Positions 53,910-63,887 are shown, counted from the first letter of the stretch. The stretch is DNA of 64,000 bases from Pseudomonas sp. PICF141 (GCF_002286815.1 NZ_MUNM01000017.1:1-64000), one strand, 5' to 3'. Translations and numbers: made by a program. The notes: generated from the sequence alone by a model not told the origin.

Positions 53910-55315
53910 GCCTGCATCCGGTGATCGTCGGCGGCGGGCCGGCGGGTATGGCGGCGGCCATTGAACTGGCCCGGCATGGCGTGCGGTGTACTTTGCTGGA
54001 GGAAGCCTCGCGCCTGGGTGGGGTGGTCTATCGAGGCCCGTTGCGCGATAACGTTCAACTGGACTATCTGGGGCCGCGCTATTCAGAAGCGCTGGCCAAA
54101 CTGCATGGCGATTTCCGGGAGCAGTCGGGCCTGATCGATGTGCGCCTGAACCATCGCGTGGTGGGTGCTGAAGGCACTCGCGCATTGGTGCTGCTGGACG
54201 CCGATGAGCGCCTGCAGGAAATCGAGTATTCGCAGTTGCTGTTGGCTGCCGGTTGCCATGAACGCAGCGTGCCATTTCCCGGCTGGACCTTGCCTGGCGT
54301 GATCCTGCTGGGTGGTCTGCAACTGCAAATCAAGAGCGGCGTCGTAAAACCGCAAGGCCCGGTGGTGATCGCGGGCAGTGGTCCGTTGTTGCCGCTGGTG
54401 GCCTGCCAGCTGCATACCTGCGGGGTGAGTGTTGCCGGGGTCTTTGAGGCGTGCGCGTTTGGCAAGATCGCTCGGGAAAGCCTCGCGCTGTTGAACAAGC
54501 CACAGCTGTTTCTCGACGGTTTGAGCATGCTTGCGTACCTGAAATTGCACGGCATTCCCATGCATTATGGCTGGGGCGTGGTTGAGGCACAGGGCGAGGG
54601 CGAATTGAAATCGGTGACCGTCGCGCCGTACTCCAGCACGTGGGTTCCAGACCTCAGTGGTGCCGAGCACGTTGCCGCGCAAACCCTGGCGGTCGGCTAC
54701 GGCTTCATTCCACGCACGCAACTCAGCCAGCAAATGGGCCTGAGTCATTGTTTCAGCGCCGACGGCTATCTGCGGGCCAGCGCCAATGTCTGGCAGCAAA
54801 GCAGCGAGCCTCACGTGCACCTGGCCGGTGACATGGGCGGGATTCGCGGTGGCGAAGCGGCCATGCTCGCGGGACGGATCGCGGCGGTATCGATCCTTCT
54901 GCAACGCAATGTGCTGGACCTGGAACTGGCGCTTGTGCGGCGCGACCGTTGCCTGTCGAAACTCAAATCCATCGTGCGCTTTCGCGCTGCCGTCGACCGC
55001 TACACCGAGCGCGGCGCCGGGCAGACCGCACTGCCCGCCGCCGACACGGTGATCTGCCGCTGTGAACACGTGACCCGCGCCGACATTGATCGGGCGCTGG
55101 AGCAGGGCGTGCAAGACCTGGCCGGCCTGAAAATGCGCACCCGTGTGAGCATGGGCGATTGTCAGGGCCGCATGTGCGTGGGGTATTGCACCGACCGTTT
55201 GCGCGAAGCCACCGGCCGGCAGGATGTGGGTTGGCTGCGACCGCGTTTCCCCGTCGACCCGATTCCTTTTTCAGCGTTTCAGCCTGTGGGCACGGAGGCC
55301 GCAAGCCATGAGTAA
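53906..55315 (+). CDS. hcnB: hydrogen cyanide synthase subunit HcnB
   Basis: This 469-residue flavoprotein has the N-terminal FAD loop VIVGGGPAGMAAAIELARHG and a second dinucleotide fold near VVIAGSGPLLPLV. A C-terminal Cys-rich motif follows (VICRCEHVTRADI and MGDCQGRMCVGYC), like the Fe-S/BFD-type binding region of related dehydrogenases. The sequence matches HcnB throughout. It overlaps hcnA by 4 bases and hcnC by 8 bases, so the subunits are translationally coupled. The enzyme is membrane-associated in the family. Confidence 0.95.
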   Translation: MSLHPVIVGGGPAGMAAAIELARHGVRCTLLEEASRLGGVVYRGPLRDNVQLDYLGPRYSEALAKLHGDFREQSGLIDVRLNHRVVGAEGTRALVLLDADERLQEIEYSQLLLAAGCHERSVPFPGWTLPGVILLGGLQLQIKSGVVKPQGPVVIAGSGPLLPLVACQLHTCGVSVAGVFEACAFGKIARESLALLNKPQLFLDGLSMLAYLKLHGIPMHYGWGVVEAQGEGELKSVTVAPYSSTWVPDLSGAEHVAAQTLAVGYGFIPRTQLSQQMGLSHCFSADGYLRASANVWQQSSEPHVHLAGDMGGIRGGEAAMLAGRIAAVSILLQRNVLDLELALVRRDRCLSKLKSIVRFRAAVDRYTERGAGQTALPAADTVICRCEHVTRADIDRALEQGVQDLAGLKMRTRVSMGDCQGRMCVGYCTDRLREATGRQDVGWLRPRFPVDPIPFSAFQPVGTEAASHE

Positions 55316-56543
55316 GTTTTACGACGTGGTCATCGCCGGCGGGGGTGTGATCGGGGCGTCCTGCGCCTATCAATTGTCCAAGCGCAAACACCTGAAAGTC
55401 GCGTTGATCGACGCCAAGCGTCCTGGCAATGCGACCCGCGCTTCGGCCGGTGGCTTGTGGGCGATCGGCGAATCGGTGGGGCTGGGATGCGGGGTGATCT
55501 TTTTTCGCATGATGTCGGCCAATCGCAAGCGCCAAGCCCATGGCGCCGCCGTGGCGGTGGACTCCAGCACGCCGCACATCCTGCCGCAGGCATTCTTCGA
55601 TTTCGCCTTGCAGTCCAACGCGATGTACCCGGACCTGCACCGGGAGTTGCAGGAACATCACGGGATGGATTTCAAGTTCGAGAAAACCGGACTGAAATTC
55701 GTGATCTATGACGATGAAGACCGGCTCTATGCCGAGCACATTGTCGCTTGTATTCCGCACCTGGCGGATCAACTGCGATGGCTCGATCAAGCGGCCTTGC
55801 GCGAAGCCGAGCCGAGCGTCAGTCATGAGGCAAGGGGCGCGCTGGAGTTTCTTTGCGACCATCAGGTCAACCCGTTCCGCCTGGCCGATGCCTACACCGA
55901 AGGCGCACGGCAGAACGGTGTGGACCTGTATTTCAACACCAATGTCACCGGTGTGTTGAAGCACGGCTCGCGGGTCAACGGCGTGCTGACTGATGAGGCC
56001 GGCGTATTCCGTTGCGATACGCTGATCAACGCCGCCGGTGCCTGGGCCGCCGACCTCAGCGAACAGGCCACCGGTATTCGCATTCCGGTAAACCCGGTGA
56101 AAGGCCAGATCCTGCTGACCGAGCGCATGCCGAAGATCCTGCACGGTTGCCTGACCACCAGCGACTGTTACGTGGCGCAGAAAGACAACGGCGAAATCCT
56201 GATCGGCAGCACCACGGAAAACAAGGGTTTCGACGTGACCACCACCTACCCGGAAATCAGCGGCCTGGTGCAAGGCGCGCTGCGGTGTATTCCGGCGCTG
56301 GCCGATATCAGCCTGAAACGCTGCTGGGCCGGGTTGCGTCCGGGCTCGCCGGACGAGCTGCCGATTCTTGGGCCGATGCGAGGGGTAGAGGGTTATCTGA
56401 ATGCCTGCGGACATTTCCGCACCGGTATTCTGACGTCGGCGATTACCGGCGTGTTGCTGGACAAACTGGTGAACAACGAGCCGTTGCCGCTGGACATCAC
56501 GCCGTTTCTGGCGGATCGGTTTGCAGGGGATGCCGCAGGTTGA
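55308..56543 (+). CDS. hcnC: hydrogen cyanide synthase subunit HcnC
   Basis: This 411-residue glycine-oxidase-like (DAO-family) flavoprotein has the FAD loop DVVIAGGGVIGASCAYQLSK at the N-terminus and the second FAD contact LINAAGAWAADLSEQA. The substrate-side region (GCLTTSDCYVAQKDNG, then CWAGLRPGSPDELPILGP) is near-identical to known HcnC. It should abstract electrons from glycine. The start at 55308 gives the family length; the frame runs open to 55224 inside hcnB. It is the last gene of the operon. Confidence 0.95.
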   Translation: MSKFYDVVIAGGGVIGASCAYQLSKRKHLKVALIDAKRPGNATRASAGGLWAIGESVGLGCGVIFFRMMSANRKRQAHGAAVAVDSSTPHILPQAFFDFALQSNAMYPDLHRELQEHHGMDFKFEKTGLKFVIYDDEDRLYAEHIVACIPHLADQLRWLDQAALREAEPSVSHEARGALEFLCDHQVNPFRLADAYTEGARQNGVDLYFNTNVTGVLKHGSRVNGVLTDEAGVFRCDTLINAAGAWAADLSEQATGIRIPVNPVKGQILLTERMPKILHGCLTTSDCYVAQKDNGEILIGSTTENKGFDVTTTYPEISGLVQGALRCIPALADISLKRCWAGLRPGSPDELPILGPMRGVEGYLNACGHFRTGILTSAITGVLLDKLVNNEPLPLDITPFLADRFAGDAAG

Positions 56544-56582
56544 ATCGAAGGGAATGGAATTGGCTTGAGGACGCCCGCATGA

Positions 56583-56613
56583 TGATCGTTCCCACGCAGA
56601 GCGTGGGAACGAT
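56583..56613. repeat. perfect palindrome
   Basis: GATCGTTCCCACGC pairs with GCGTGGGAACGATC over 14 bases with a 3-base loop. It lies between the convergent hcnC and glutathione transferase genes. It has no T-run, so it is classed as a repeat, not a terminator. Confidence 0.85.
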
Positions 56614-56622
56614 CGTTGTGGC

Positions 56623-57234
56623 TCAGTTAATCGGCGTACCGACAAACACCTCAAGCCCCTCGGCATACTCTGTGAACGCATTTATCCGGGGAAACTGCGC
56701 GGCCTCCACCTGATCCGGCACCACCAGTTTGGTAAAACTCCAGGCCACCGCCAGGGTAATTCCGTCTTGCGCAATCGAACCGTCGATCTTCAGCGGCTGT
56801 TTTTCCAGCTCCCGCTCCAGCGCCGAATACGCCGCGGCCAATTGCTTTTCGACCCGTTCCACCCAGGGCGCGTACTGAATTTCCGCCGGCCGCAGGTTGC
56901 GTTCGTAGTAAAGCTGCACCGATTTTTCGCACGCCGCCAACGCCAGGCCGGTCAGCCGTAGCGAGCGCAGGCGTTGCTCCAGATCGTTGGGTATCAGGTT
57001 TTTACCCGGCGCGGCCAGAGCCTCCAGGTAGTCGATGATCAGCGTCGAATCCATCAACACCTCGCCATCATCCAGCACCAGGGTCGGCGCCTTCACCACG
57101 GGGTTGATCTGCTGGAACTGTTCGAAGTTTCTGAATACCGAAACCGACTCGTGCTCCAGCGGTATGCCCAGGCACTTGGCAGAAATGGCGACGCGTCGCA
57201 CATAGGGCGAATCCAGCATGCCGATCAGTTTCAT
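56623..57234 (-). CDS. glutathione S-transferase family protein
   Basis: This 203-residue protein has a thioredoxin-like N-terminal domain (MKLIGMLDSPYVRRVAISAK, with the G-site loop VVKAPTLVLDDGEVLMDSTL) and an alpha-helical C-terminal domain. A catalytic Ser is plausible in DSPYVRR (Ser9), the position used in many bacterial enzymes. AAGGAG precedes the ATG. The substrate is unknown. It stands between hcnABC and the inositol genes with no obvious partner. Confidence 0.88.
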   Translation of the reverse strand: MKLIGMLDSPYVRRVAISAKCLGIPLEHESVSVFRNFEQFQQINPVVKAPTLVLDDGEVLMDSTLIIDYLEALAAPGKNLIPNDLEQRLRSLRLTGLALAACEKSVQLYYERNLRPAEIQYAPWVERVEKQLAAAYSALERELEKQPLKIDGSIAQDGITLAVAWSFTKLVVPDQVEAAQFPRINAFTEYAEGLEVFVGTPIN

Positions 57235-57310
57235 TGAGCCTCTCCTTCAGACGGTCCATGGGGGATGGACAACCTTAGCCGAGGTTCAGCGACCTGCAAA
57301 CGGCTTCGCG

Positions 57311-58231
57311 TTAATCCTCAAAGCCCGCCTGCTCATGAATCTCATCAACCTTCAATTCCAGTCGATAAGCCACGGCGATGAAAAGCGCCTGGCACAGGCA
57401 CAAGGTCGCACTCAGCGAGCGGAAGGCAAACGAACTGCCTTCGTTGACCAACAGCACGGTGTTGGCGCGCTTGGCCAATGGCGACAGGTTGCTGTCGGTG
57501 ATGATCAGGGTTTTCGCTTGATGATGCTGGGCAATACGCAGGCAGTGCTGGGTTTCCTTGCCGTAGGGCGTGAAGCTGATGGCGATCACCAGATCATTGG
57601 CGCGCACGCTGCGCATCTGCTCGCGGTAACTGCCGCCCAGCCCCGACACCAGGTGGATGCGCTTGTTGGTGTGTTGCAGGTTGTAGACCAGGTAGTCGGC
57701 TACCGCGAACGAGCGGCGCACCCCGACCACATAGATGTTGTCGGCATTCACCACCAGGTCCACGGCTTTGTCGAAGGCCTGGTCATCGAGCTCCAGCCCC
57801 AGCCGTTCGATGCCCGACAGGGTGGCGTTGATGCATTCGCGAGCCAGATCGCCACCGCTGGCCTTCTGGGACTTGTTGGCGATCATGCTGCGAATACGCT
57901 GCTGGTAGTTCTGCACCGGCGTGGTTTTGTGGGTATAGGCCTCGCGAAACAGCGCCTGCATTTCGCTGAACCCGCTGAAGCCGAAACGCTGGGAAAACCG
58001 CACGATGGCCGACGGGTGCACTTCGCATTCGCGGGCGATATCGCTGATGCGGTCGACCATGATCCGGTCGCGTTGCTGGCTCATGTAGCTGGCAATGCGT
58101 TTGAGCTGGCGTGGCAGGCTTTCGTATTCATCGGTGATCAGCTGCAACAAACGCTCGGCATTGACCGGAGGGCTGACCAGATCGCTGTCGGGCGTGCTCT
58201 CGGTCGTGGCCGGCTGATCGGTGCGGGACAT
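57311..58231 (-). CDS. iolR: RpiR-family regulator of the inositol operon (IolR-like)
   Basis: This 306-residue protein has an N-terminal RpiR helix-turn-helix (MVDRISDIARECEVHPSAIV, then RFSQRFGFSGFSEM) and a C-terminal SIS sugar-isomerase-like domain (about 150-285, VVNADNIYVVGVRRSFAVAD and ANDLVIAISFTPYGKET) that binds a phosphorylated or keto sugar. AAGGA precedes the ATG. It is divergent from iolC, with the operator candidate at 58404 between them, and is the likely repressor. Confidence 0.88.
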   Translation of the reverse strand: MSRTDQPATTESTPDSDLVSPPVNAERLLQLITDEYESLPRQLKRIASYMSQQRDRIMVDRISDIARECEVHPSAIVRFSQRFGFSGFSEMQALFREAYTHKTTPVQNYQQRIRSMIANKSQKASGGDLARECINATLSGIERLGLELDDQAFDKAVDLVVNADNIYVVGVRRSFAVADYLVYNLQHTNKRIHLVSGLGGSYREQMRSVRANDLVIAISFTPYGKETQHCLRIAQHHQAKTLIITDSNLSPLAKRANTVLLVNEGSSFAFRSLSATLCLCQALFIAVAYRLELKVDEIHEQAGFED

Positions 58232-58542
58232 AAGGAATCCTTCTGGCTTGTGCTTATAGAGATGACAGGCGGGTCATCCCCTGACGATAGGTTGGCTGTG
58301 CGCAGTCTACAGGTTAGGCCCCAATAAAATCTTGAGCTTGCGGCCGTTATCGGCTCTGCTGAAACGATGCACTGTGTCTGGAACGCTTGCGTAGAAAGTT
58401 TATTGGAAAAAATATTCCATGTGAAAAATATTTGGAATAATTATTGATTGTTGGGTCCTGGTCGTTTTAGTCTGCATCCACCAAGAGTGTTCGGCGCCTT
58501 CATCGCCCCGAACGCAGGCTGATAAAAATAACAGGAGCCAGC
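58232..58542. other. 311-base divergent promoter region iolR/iolC
   Basis: The region is AT-rich in its right half and contains the GGAA-N6-TTCC operator candidate listed separately. No gene is supported. Confidence 0.5.
58404..58419. promoter_or_regulatory. candidate IolR operator
   Basis: TGGAAAAAATATTCCA is a palindrome, GGAA-N6-TTCC, with perfect TGGAA/TTCCA arms. A related half (TTTGGAATAAT) lies 12 bases downstream. I recall a motif of this form from IolR work in rhizobia. Its position, 124 bases before iolC, fits repression of the operon. Confidence 0.5.
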
Positions 58543-60480
58543 ATGGGCCAGACTCGTTTTGCCAGTGGGCGTCAATTGGATCTGATTTGCCTGGGGCGCC
58601 TGGGCGTCGACCTTTATGCGCAGCAAGTCGGGGCGCGGCTGGAGGATGTGAGCAGCTTCGCCAAATACCTCGGCGGGTCGTCCGCCAACATCGCTTTCGG
58701 CACCGCTCGGCTGGGTCTGAAATCGGCAATGTTGAGCCGGGTAGGGGACGACCACATGGGTCGCTTCCTCGTAGAATCGCTAGCCCGCGAAGGCTGCGAC
58801 ATCAGCGGCATCAAGGTCGATCCGGAACGCCTGACCGCTATGGTCCTGCTGGGCCTCAAGGACCGAGAAACCTTTCCCCTGGTGTTCTACCGCGAAAACT
58901 GCGCCGACATGGCGTTGCGCGCCGAAGACATCAACGAAGCCTTCATTGCTTCCAGCAAAGCCCTGCTGATCACCGGCACCCATTTCTCCACCGACGGCGT
59001 CTACAAGGCGAGCATCCAGGCACTGGACTATGCCGAGAAGCACAACGTCAAACGGGTGCTGGACATCGACTATCGCCCGGTGCTCTGGGGCCTGGCCGGC
59101 AAGGCGGACGGCGAAACCCGATTCGTCGCCGACCAGAACGTCAGCCAGCACGTGCAGAAAATCCTCCCGCGTTTCGACCTGATCGTCGGCACTGAAGAAG
59201 AGTTTTTGATCGCCGGCGGTTCCGAAGATTTACTCACCGCGCTGCGCAATGTTCGGCAACTGAGTACGGCGACGTTGGTGGTCAAGCTCGGCCCGCAAGG
59301 CTGCACGGTGATTCACGGAGCGATTCCGGCGCGTCTTGAAGACGGCGCGATTTATCCCGGTGTGCGCGTCGAAGTACTGAATGTGCTGGGGGCCGGCGAT
59401 GCCTTCATGTCGGGTTTCCTCAGCGGCTGGCTGGAGGATGCCAGCGATGAGCGCTGCTGCCAGTTGGCCAATGCCTGCGGCGCTCTGGTGGTGTCGCGCC
59501 ATGCCTGCGCCCCGGCAATGCCGACCCGCGCCGAACTCGACTATCTGTTCAACAGCCCGGTGCCGATCACCCGGCCGGATCAGGACGCCGTGTTGCAGCG
59601 CCTGCATCAGGTCAGCGTGCCGCGCAAACAGTGGAAGCAACTGTTCATCTTCGCCTTCGATCATCGTGGGCAACTGGTGGAACTGGCCCACAAGGGCGGG
59701 CGCGACCTGAGCAGTATTGGCGAACTCAAACAACTCTTTATCCAGGCCGTGGAGCGGGTCGAAGCGGATCTGCGTGAGCAGGGCGTCGAGGCCGACGTTG
59801 GCTTGCTGGCCGATCAACGTTTCGGTCAGGACGCACTGAACGCCGCCACCGGTCGTGGCTGGTGGGTGGCGCGGCCGGTGGAAGTACAGGGCTCGCGGCC
59901 ATTGGCGTTCGAACACGGGCGTTCGATTGGCAGCAACCTGATCGCTTGGCCGCAGGAACAAATCATCAAGTGCCTGGTGCAATTCCATCCCGATGACGAG
60001 CCACTGCTGCGTCTGGAGCAGGAAGCGCAGATCAAGGGTTTGTATCAGGCGTCGCAAGTCAGCGGTCATGAACTGCTGCTGGAGATCATTCCGCCCAAGG
60101 ATCACCCGTCCGCGCATCCGGACGTGCTGTATCGCGCCCTCAAGCGCCTCTACAACCTGGGCATTTACCCGGCGTGGTGGAAGATCGAAGCGCAAAGCGC
60201 CGAGCAATGGAAGCAGCTCGACGAGCTGATTCAGGAACGCGATCCGTATTGCCGTGGCGTGGTGCTGCTGGGCCTGAATGCCCCGGCGGCGGCCTTGGCC
60301 GAAGGGTTTCAGCAGGCCAGCCAGAGCCAGTGCTGCCGAGGTTTTGCCGTGGGCCGGACGATTTTCCAGGAGCCGAGCCGCGCATGGATGGCCGGTGAAA
60401 TCGATGACCAAACATTGATCCGCCAGGTGCAGGGCACGTTCGTCGAACTGATCGACGCCTGGCGCATGGCCCGGGCCTGA
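58543..60480 (+). CDS. iolC: 5-dehydro-2-deoxygluconokinase fused to an aldolase-like domain (IolC)
   Basis: This is a 645-residue fusion. Residues 8-325 form a PfkB-type sugar kinase with the glycine-rich LGGSSANIAFGTARLGLK and the catalytic motif GAGDAFMSGFLSGWL. Residues about 340-645 form a DUF2090-type TIM-barrel region (FAFDHRGQLVELAH, then HPDVLYRALKRLYNLGIYPA) thought to act as the next aldolase step. The kinase phosphorylates 5-dehydro-2-deoxygluconate in inositol breakdown. AGGAG precedes the ATG. Confidence 0.93.
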   Translation: MGQTRFASGRQLDLICLGRLGVDLYAQQVGARLEDVSSFAKYLGGSSANIAFGTARLGLKSAMLSRVGDDHMGRFLVESLAREGCDISGIKVDPERLTAMVLLGLKDRETFPLVFYRENCADMALRAEDINEAFIASSKALLITGTHFSTDGVYKASIQALDYAEKHNVKRVLDIDYRPVLWGLAGKADGETRFVADQNVSQHVQKILPRFDLIVGTEEEFLIAGGSEDLLTALRNVRQLSTATLVVKLGPQGCTVIHGAIPARLEDGAIYPGVRVEVLNVLGAGDAFMSGFLSGWLEDASDERCCQLANACGALVVSRHACAPAMPTRAELDYLFNSPVPITRPDQDAVLQRLHQVSVPRKQWKQLFIFAFDHRGQLVELAHKGGRDLSSIGELKQLFIQAVERVEADLREQGVEADVGLLADQRFGQDALNAATGRGWWVARPVEVQGSRPLAFEHGRSIGSNLIAWPQEQIIKCLVQFHPDDEPLLRLEQEAQIKGLYQASQVSGHELLLEIIPPKDHPSAHPDVLYRALKRLYNLGIYPAWWKIEAQSAEQWKQLDELIQERDPYCRGVVLLGLNAPAAALAEGFQQASQSQCCRGFAVGRTIFQEPSRAWMAGEIDDQTLIRQVQGTFVELIDAWRMARA

Positions 60481-60500
60481 CATAACGCCGCGTTATCGTT

Positions 60501-60568
60501 CTTCGCGGGCAAGCCTCGCTCCTACGGGAAGCTGCGGTGTTCTGTAGGAGCGAGGCTTGCCCGCGAAG
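60501..60568. repeat. REP-type inverted repeat within the iol operon
   Basis: Arms CTTCGCGGGCAAGCCTCGCT and the complement TAGGAGCGAGGCTTGCCCGC lie between iolC and iolE. This is unusual for an operon, since such repeats may alter mRNA stability of the downstream part. Confidence 0.93.
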
Positions 60569-60616
60569 GCGGCCTCAGACTCAACGGTAATTTAGAAAAC
60601 AATAAAAGGTGCAGCC

Positions 60617-61507
60617 ATGCCCGCTATCCGAATTGGCATCAACCCGATCTCATGGAGCAACGACGACTTGCCGTCCCTCGGTGGCGAGACGCCGTTGAGC
60701 ACTGCCCTCAGCGAAGGCAAGGACATCGGCTACGAAGGCTTCGAGCTCAACGGTAAATTCCCCAAAGATGCCAAAGGCGTCGGCGACGTGCTGCGGCCCT
60801 ACGACCTGGCGCTGGTCTCCGGCTGGTATTCCAGCCGTCTGGCCCGCCGTTCCGTGGCCGAGGAAATCGACGCCATCGCCAGCCATGTCGAGTTGCTGGC
60901 GAAGAACGGCGCCAAGGTGCTGGTCTATGGCGAAGTCGCCGATTCCATTCAAGGCCAGCGCATTCCACTGGTCGAGCGCCCGCGTTTCCACACCGACCAA
61001 GCCTGGCAGGAATACGCCGACAAACTCACCGAACTGGCGCGCTTCACCCAGGCCCAGGGCGTGCGCCTGGCGTATCACCACCACATGGGGGCCTACGTCG
61101 AATCCCCGTCCGACATCGACAAGCTGATGGCGTTGACCGGCAGCGAAGTCGGCCTGCTGTTCGATTCGGGCCACTGCTACATGGGCGGCGGTGAACCCTT
61201 GCAGGTGCTGCGCAAACACATCGAACGCATCTGCCACGTGCATTTCAAGGACGTGCGCAAACCGGTGGTGCAATTGGCGCGCAACCATCTGTGGAGTTTT
61301 CCGGACTGCATCATCAACGGCACCTTCACCGTGCCCGGCGATGGCGACATCGACTTCGGCGCCTTGCTCAACGTCCTGCTGGGCGCCGATTACCAAGGCT
61401 GGCTGGTGGTCGAGGCCGAGCAGGACCCAGCGGTGGCACCGAGTTACGTCTATGCCAAAAAAGGCTACGACACCTTGCGTGCGTTGCTCAACGAGAGGAC
61501 CGCGTGA
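60617..61507 (+). CDS. iolE: myo-inosose-2 dehydratase IolE
   Basis: This 296-residue TIM-barrel protein has metal-site residues in GYEGFELNGKFPK, LAYHHHMGAYVES, LLFDSGHCYMGGG and CHVHFKDVRKPVV. IolE removes water from 2-keto-myo-inositol to give a diketone. Start at 60617, with AAAAGGT upstream. It is coupled to iolB: the iolB ATG overlaps its stop (TGATG). Confidence 0.93.
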   Translation: MPAIRIGINPISWSNDDLPSLGGETPLSTALSEGKDIGYEGFELNGKFPKDAKGVGDVLRPYDLALVSGWYSSRLARRSVAEEIDAIASHVELLAKNGAKVLVYGEVADSIQGQRIPLVERPRFHTDQAWQEYADKLTELARFTQAQGVRLAYHHHMGAYVESPSDIDKLMALTGSEVGLLFDSGHCYMGGGEPLQVLRKHIERICHVHFKDVRKPVVQLARNHLWSFPDCIINGTFTVPGDGDIDFGALLNVLLGADYQGWLVVEAEQDPAVAPSYVYAKKGYDTLRALLNERTA

Positions 61508-62316
61508 TGAGCCTGTTGGTCAAAAGCAATGCCCGCGGCCGGACCATGGTCGAGTTGGGGCAAGGAGAGCTGGAATACGTCGGTTTCGCCGCTTATCGCC
61601 TGAGCCTCGGTGAAACCCTGCCAATCAGTGCCGACGACAAGGAATTGTGCCTGGTGTTGCTTAGCGGTCGGGTCAGCATCAAGGGTGAAGCACCGGGGCA
61701 GGGCGCGTTTGATTGGGACAACATTGGCGATCGCCACTCGGTCTTCGAAGATAAATCGCCGTTCGCCGCGTACTTGCCACCGGGTAGTCAGGCACAAGTG
61801 GTCGCACTCAGCGACGTGCAGATCGCCGTCTGCGCCGCGCCCGGTTCGACCGCCGAAAATCACAGCCCACGGCTGATCCAACCCGACAGCATGAAACGCA
61901 GCGTGCGCGGCAAGGGCGCCAACACCCGCTACGTCTGCGACATCCTGCCGGACACCGAGCCGGCCCATTCGCTGCTGGTGGTGGAAGTGCGTACGCCGTC
62001 CGGGCATTCGTCGAGCTACCCGCCGCACAAGCACGACACCGACGATTTGCCGCACCAGAGCTTTCTCGAAGAAACCTATTACCACCAGATCAACCCGCCC
62101 CAGGGCTTCGTGTTCCAGCGGGTCTACACCGACGATCGCAGCATCGACCAGGCCATGGCTGTGGAAAACAGCGACCTGGTGGTCGTGCCCAAGGGCTATC
62201 ACCCAGTCAGCGTGCCCTACGGCTACGAGTCGTATTACCTGAACGTGATGGCCGGCCCGAAACGTGTCTGGCAGTTCCATAACGATCCGCAGCACAGTTG
62301 GCTGCTTGACCTGTGA
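61507..62316 (+). CDS. iolB: 5-deoxy-glucuronate isomerase IolB
   Basis: This 269-residue bicupin enzyme begins MSLLVKSNARGRTMVELGQG. The metal His residues lie in SSYPPHKHDTDDLPHQSFLE, and a Glu in EETYYHQINPPQGFVFQRVY is typical. It converts 5-deoxy-D-glucuronate to 5-dehydro-2-deoxygluconate. The start at 61507 overlaps the iolE stop by one base; the upstream open frame was ignored. Confidence 0.93.
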   Translation: MSLLVKSNARGRTMVELGQGELEYVGFAAYRLSLGETLPISADDKELCLVLLSGRVSIKGEAPGQGAFDWDNIGDRHSVFEDKSPFAAYLPPGSQAQVVALSDVQIAVCAAPGSTAENHSPRLIQPDSMKRSVRGKGANTRYVCDILPDTEPAHSLLVVEVRTPSGHSSSYPPHKHDTDDLPHQSFLEETYYHQINPPQGFVFQRVYTDDRSIDQAMAVENSDLVVVPKGYHPVSVPYGYESYYLNVMAGPKRVWQFHNDPQHSWLLDL

Positions 62317-62359
62317 ACTGAACGCCTGAATTCCAACTTCTGCACGGAGAACACGATCA

Positions 62360-63862
62360 ATGAGCAACGCCCCGATCATCGGCCACTACATCCACGGTCA
62401 AGTGCAAGACAGCAGCAGCGAACGGTTCAGCAACGTCTTCAACCCGGCCACCGGCAGCGTTCAGGCACGCGTCGGGCTGGCCAGCCAGAAGACCGTCGAC
62501 GAAGCGGTCGCCTCGGCTCTGAAAGCCTTTCCGGCCTGGTCCGAACAATCGTCCCTGCGCCGTTCGCGGGTAATGTTCAAGTTCAAGGAATTGCTCGACC
62601 AACATCACGATGAGCTGGCAGAAATAATCAGTCGCGAACACGGCAAAGTGTTCTCGGATGCCAAGGGCGAAGTGACCCGTGGCATCGAAATTGTCGAATA
62701 CGCCTGTGGCGCGCCGAACCTGCTGAAAACCGAGTTCAGCGACAACATCGGTGGCGGCATCGACAATTGGAACCTGCGCCAGCCGCTGGGCGTGTGTGCC
62801 GGCGTAACCCCGTTCAACTTCCCGGTGATGGTGCCGCTGTGGATGATCCCGCTGGCGCTGGTCACCGGTAACTGCTTCATCCTCAAACCGTCCGAACGTG
62901 ACCCGTCGGCCAGTTTGCTGATGGCGAAATTATTGTCCGAAGCCGGGTTACCGGACGGTGTGTTCAATGTGGTTCAGGGTGACAAGACCGCAGTCGATGC
63001 CTTGCTGCAACACCCGGACATCGAGGCGATTTCCTTTGTCGGCTCGACGCCGATTGCCGAGTACATCCACCAGCAAGCGACCTCGCGCGGCAAACGCGTA
63101 CAAGCGCTGGGCGGGGCGAAGAACCACATGATCGTCATGCCCGACGCGGATCTGGACCAAGCGGCAGATGCATTGATCGGTGCCGCTTACGGCTCGGCCG
63201 GTGAGCGCTGCATGGCGATTTCGATTGCCGTGGCGGTGGGCGATGTCGGCGATCAACTGATTGCCAAACTGCTGCCGCGTATCGATCAACTGAAAGTCGG
63301 CAATGGCTTGAAGGCTGACAGTGACATGGGGCCGTTGGTGACGGCCGAGCACAAGGCCAAAGTCGAAGGTTTCATCGACGAAGGCGTGGCCCAGGGCGCG
63401 CAGCTGATTGTCGATGGCCGCCACTTCAAGGTGCCGGGCGCCGAGAACGGCTTCTTCGTCGGCGCGACGCTGTTCGATAACGTCACGACCGAAATGAGCA
63501 TCTACCAGCAAGAAATTTTCGGTCCGGTGCTGGGCATCGTGCGCGTGCCGGATTTCGCCAGCGCCGTGGCGCTGATCAACGCCCATGAGTTCGGCAATGG
63601 CGTGTCGTGTTTCACCAGCGATGGCGGCATCGCCCGCTCGTTCGCCCGCAGCATCAAGGTCGGCATGGTGGGCATCAATGTACCGATTCCAGTGCCCATG
63701 GCTTGGCACTCGTTCGGTGGCTGGAAGCGCTCGCTGTTCGGTGATCACCACGCCTACGGTGAAGAAGGCATCCGCTTCTACAGCCGCTACAAAAGCGTGA
63801 TGCAGCGCTGGCCCGACAGCATTGCCAAAGGCCCTGAATTCAGCATGCCGACAGCCAAATAA
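62360..63862 (+). CDS. mmsA: methylmalonate-semialdehyde dehydrogenase (CoA-acylating)
   Basis: This 500-residue aldehyde dehydrogenase of the MmsA/IolA group has the catalytic Cys284 in [16 protein letters not shown] and cofactor residues in [20 protein letters not shown] and [13 protein letters not shown] (Lys176). It has [18 protein letters not shown], the motif typical of the CoA-acylating enzymes. It converts malonate semialdehyde to acetyl-CoA at the end of inositol breakdown. CGGAGA precedes the ATG. Here it follows iolB in the iol operon and may also be called iolA. Confidence 0.93.
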   Translation: MSNAPIIGHYIHGQVQDSSSERFSNVFNPATGSVQARVGLASQKTVDEAVASALKAFPAWSEQSSLRRSRVMFKFKELLDQHHDELAEIISREHGKVFSDAKGEVTRGIEIVEYACGAPNLLKTEFSDNIGGGIDNWNLRQPLGVCAGVTPFNFPVMVPLWMIPLALVTGNCFILKPSERDPSASLLMAKLLSEAGLPDGVFNVVQGDKTAVDALLQHPDIEAISFVGSTPIAEYIHQQATSRGKRVQALGGAKNHMIVMPDADLDQAADALIGAAYGSAGERCMAISIAVAVGDVGDQLIAKLLPRIDQLKVGNGLKADSDMGPLVTAEHKAKVEGFIDEGVAQGAQLIVDGRHFKVPGAENGFFVGATLFDNVTTEMSIYQQEIFGPVLGIVRVPDFASAVALINAHEFGNGVSCFTSDGGIARSFARSIKVGMVGINVPIPVPMAWHSFGGWKRSLFGDHHAYGEEGIRFYSRYKSVMQRWPDSIAKGPEFSMPTAK

Positions 63863-63887
63863 CTCACCTGTGCGGAGAACAACAAAA

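Noticed and set aside
54963..56681. 572-codon frame on the minus strand over hcnB/hcnC
   Set aside because: The real genes hcnB and hcnC match a known family throughout; this is their shadow.
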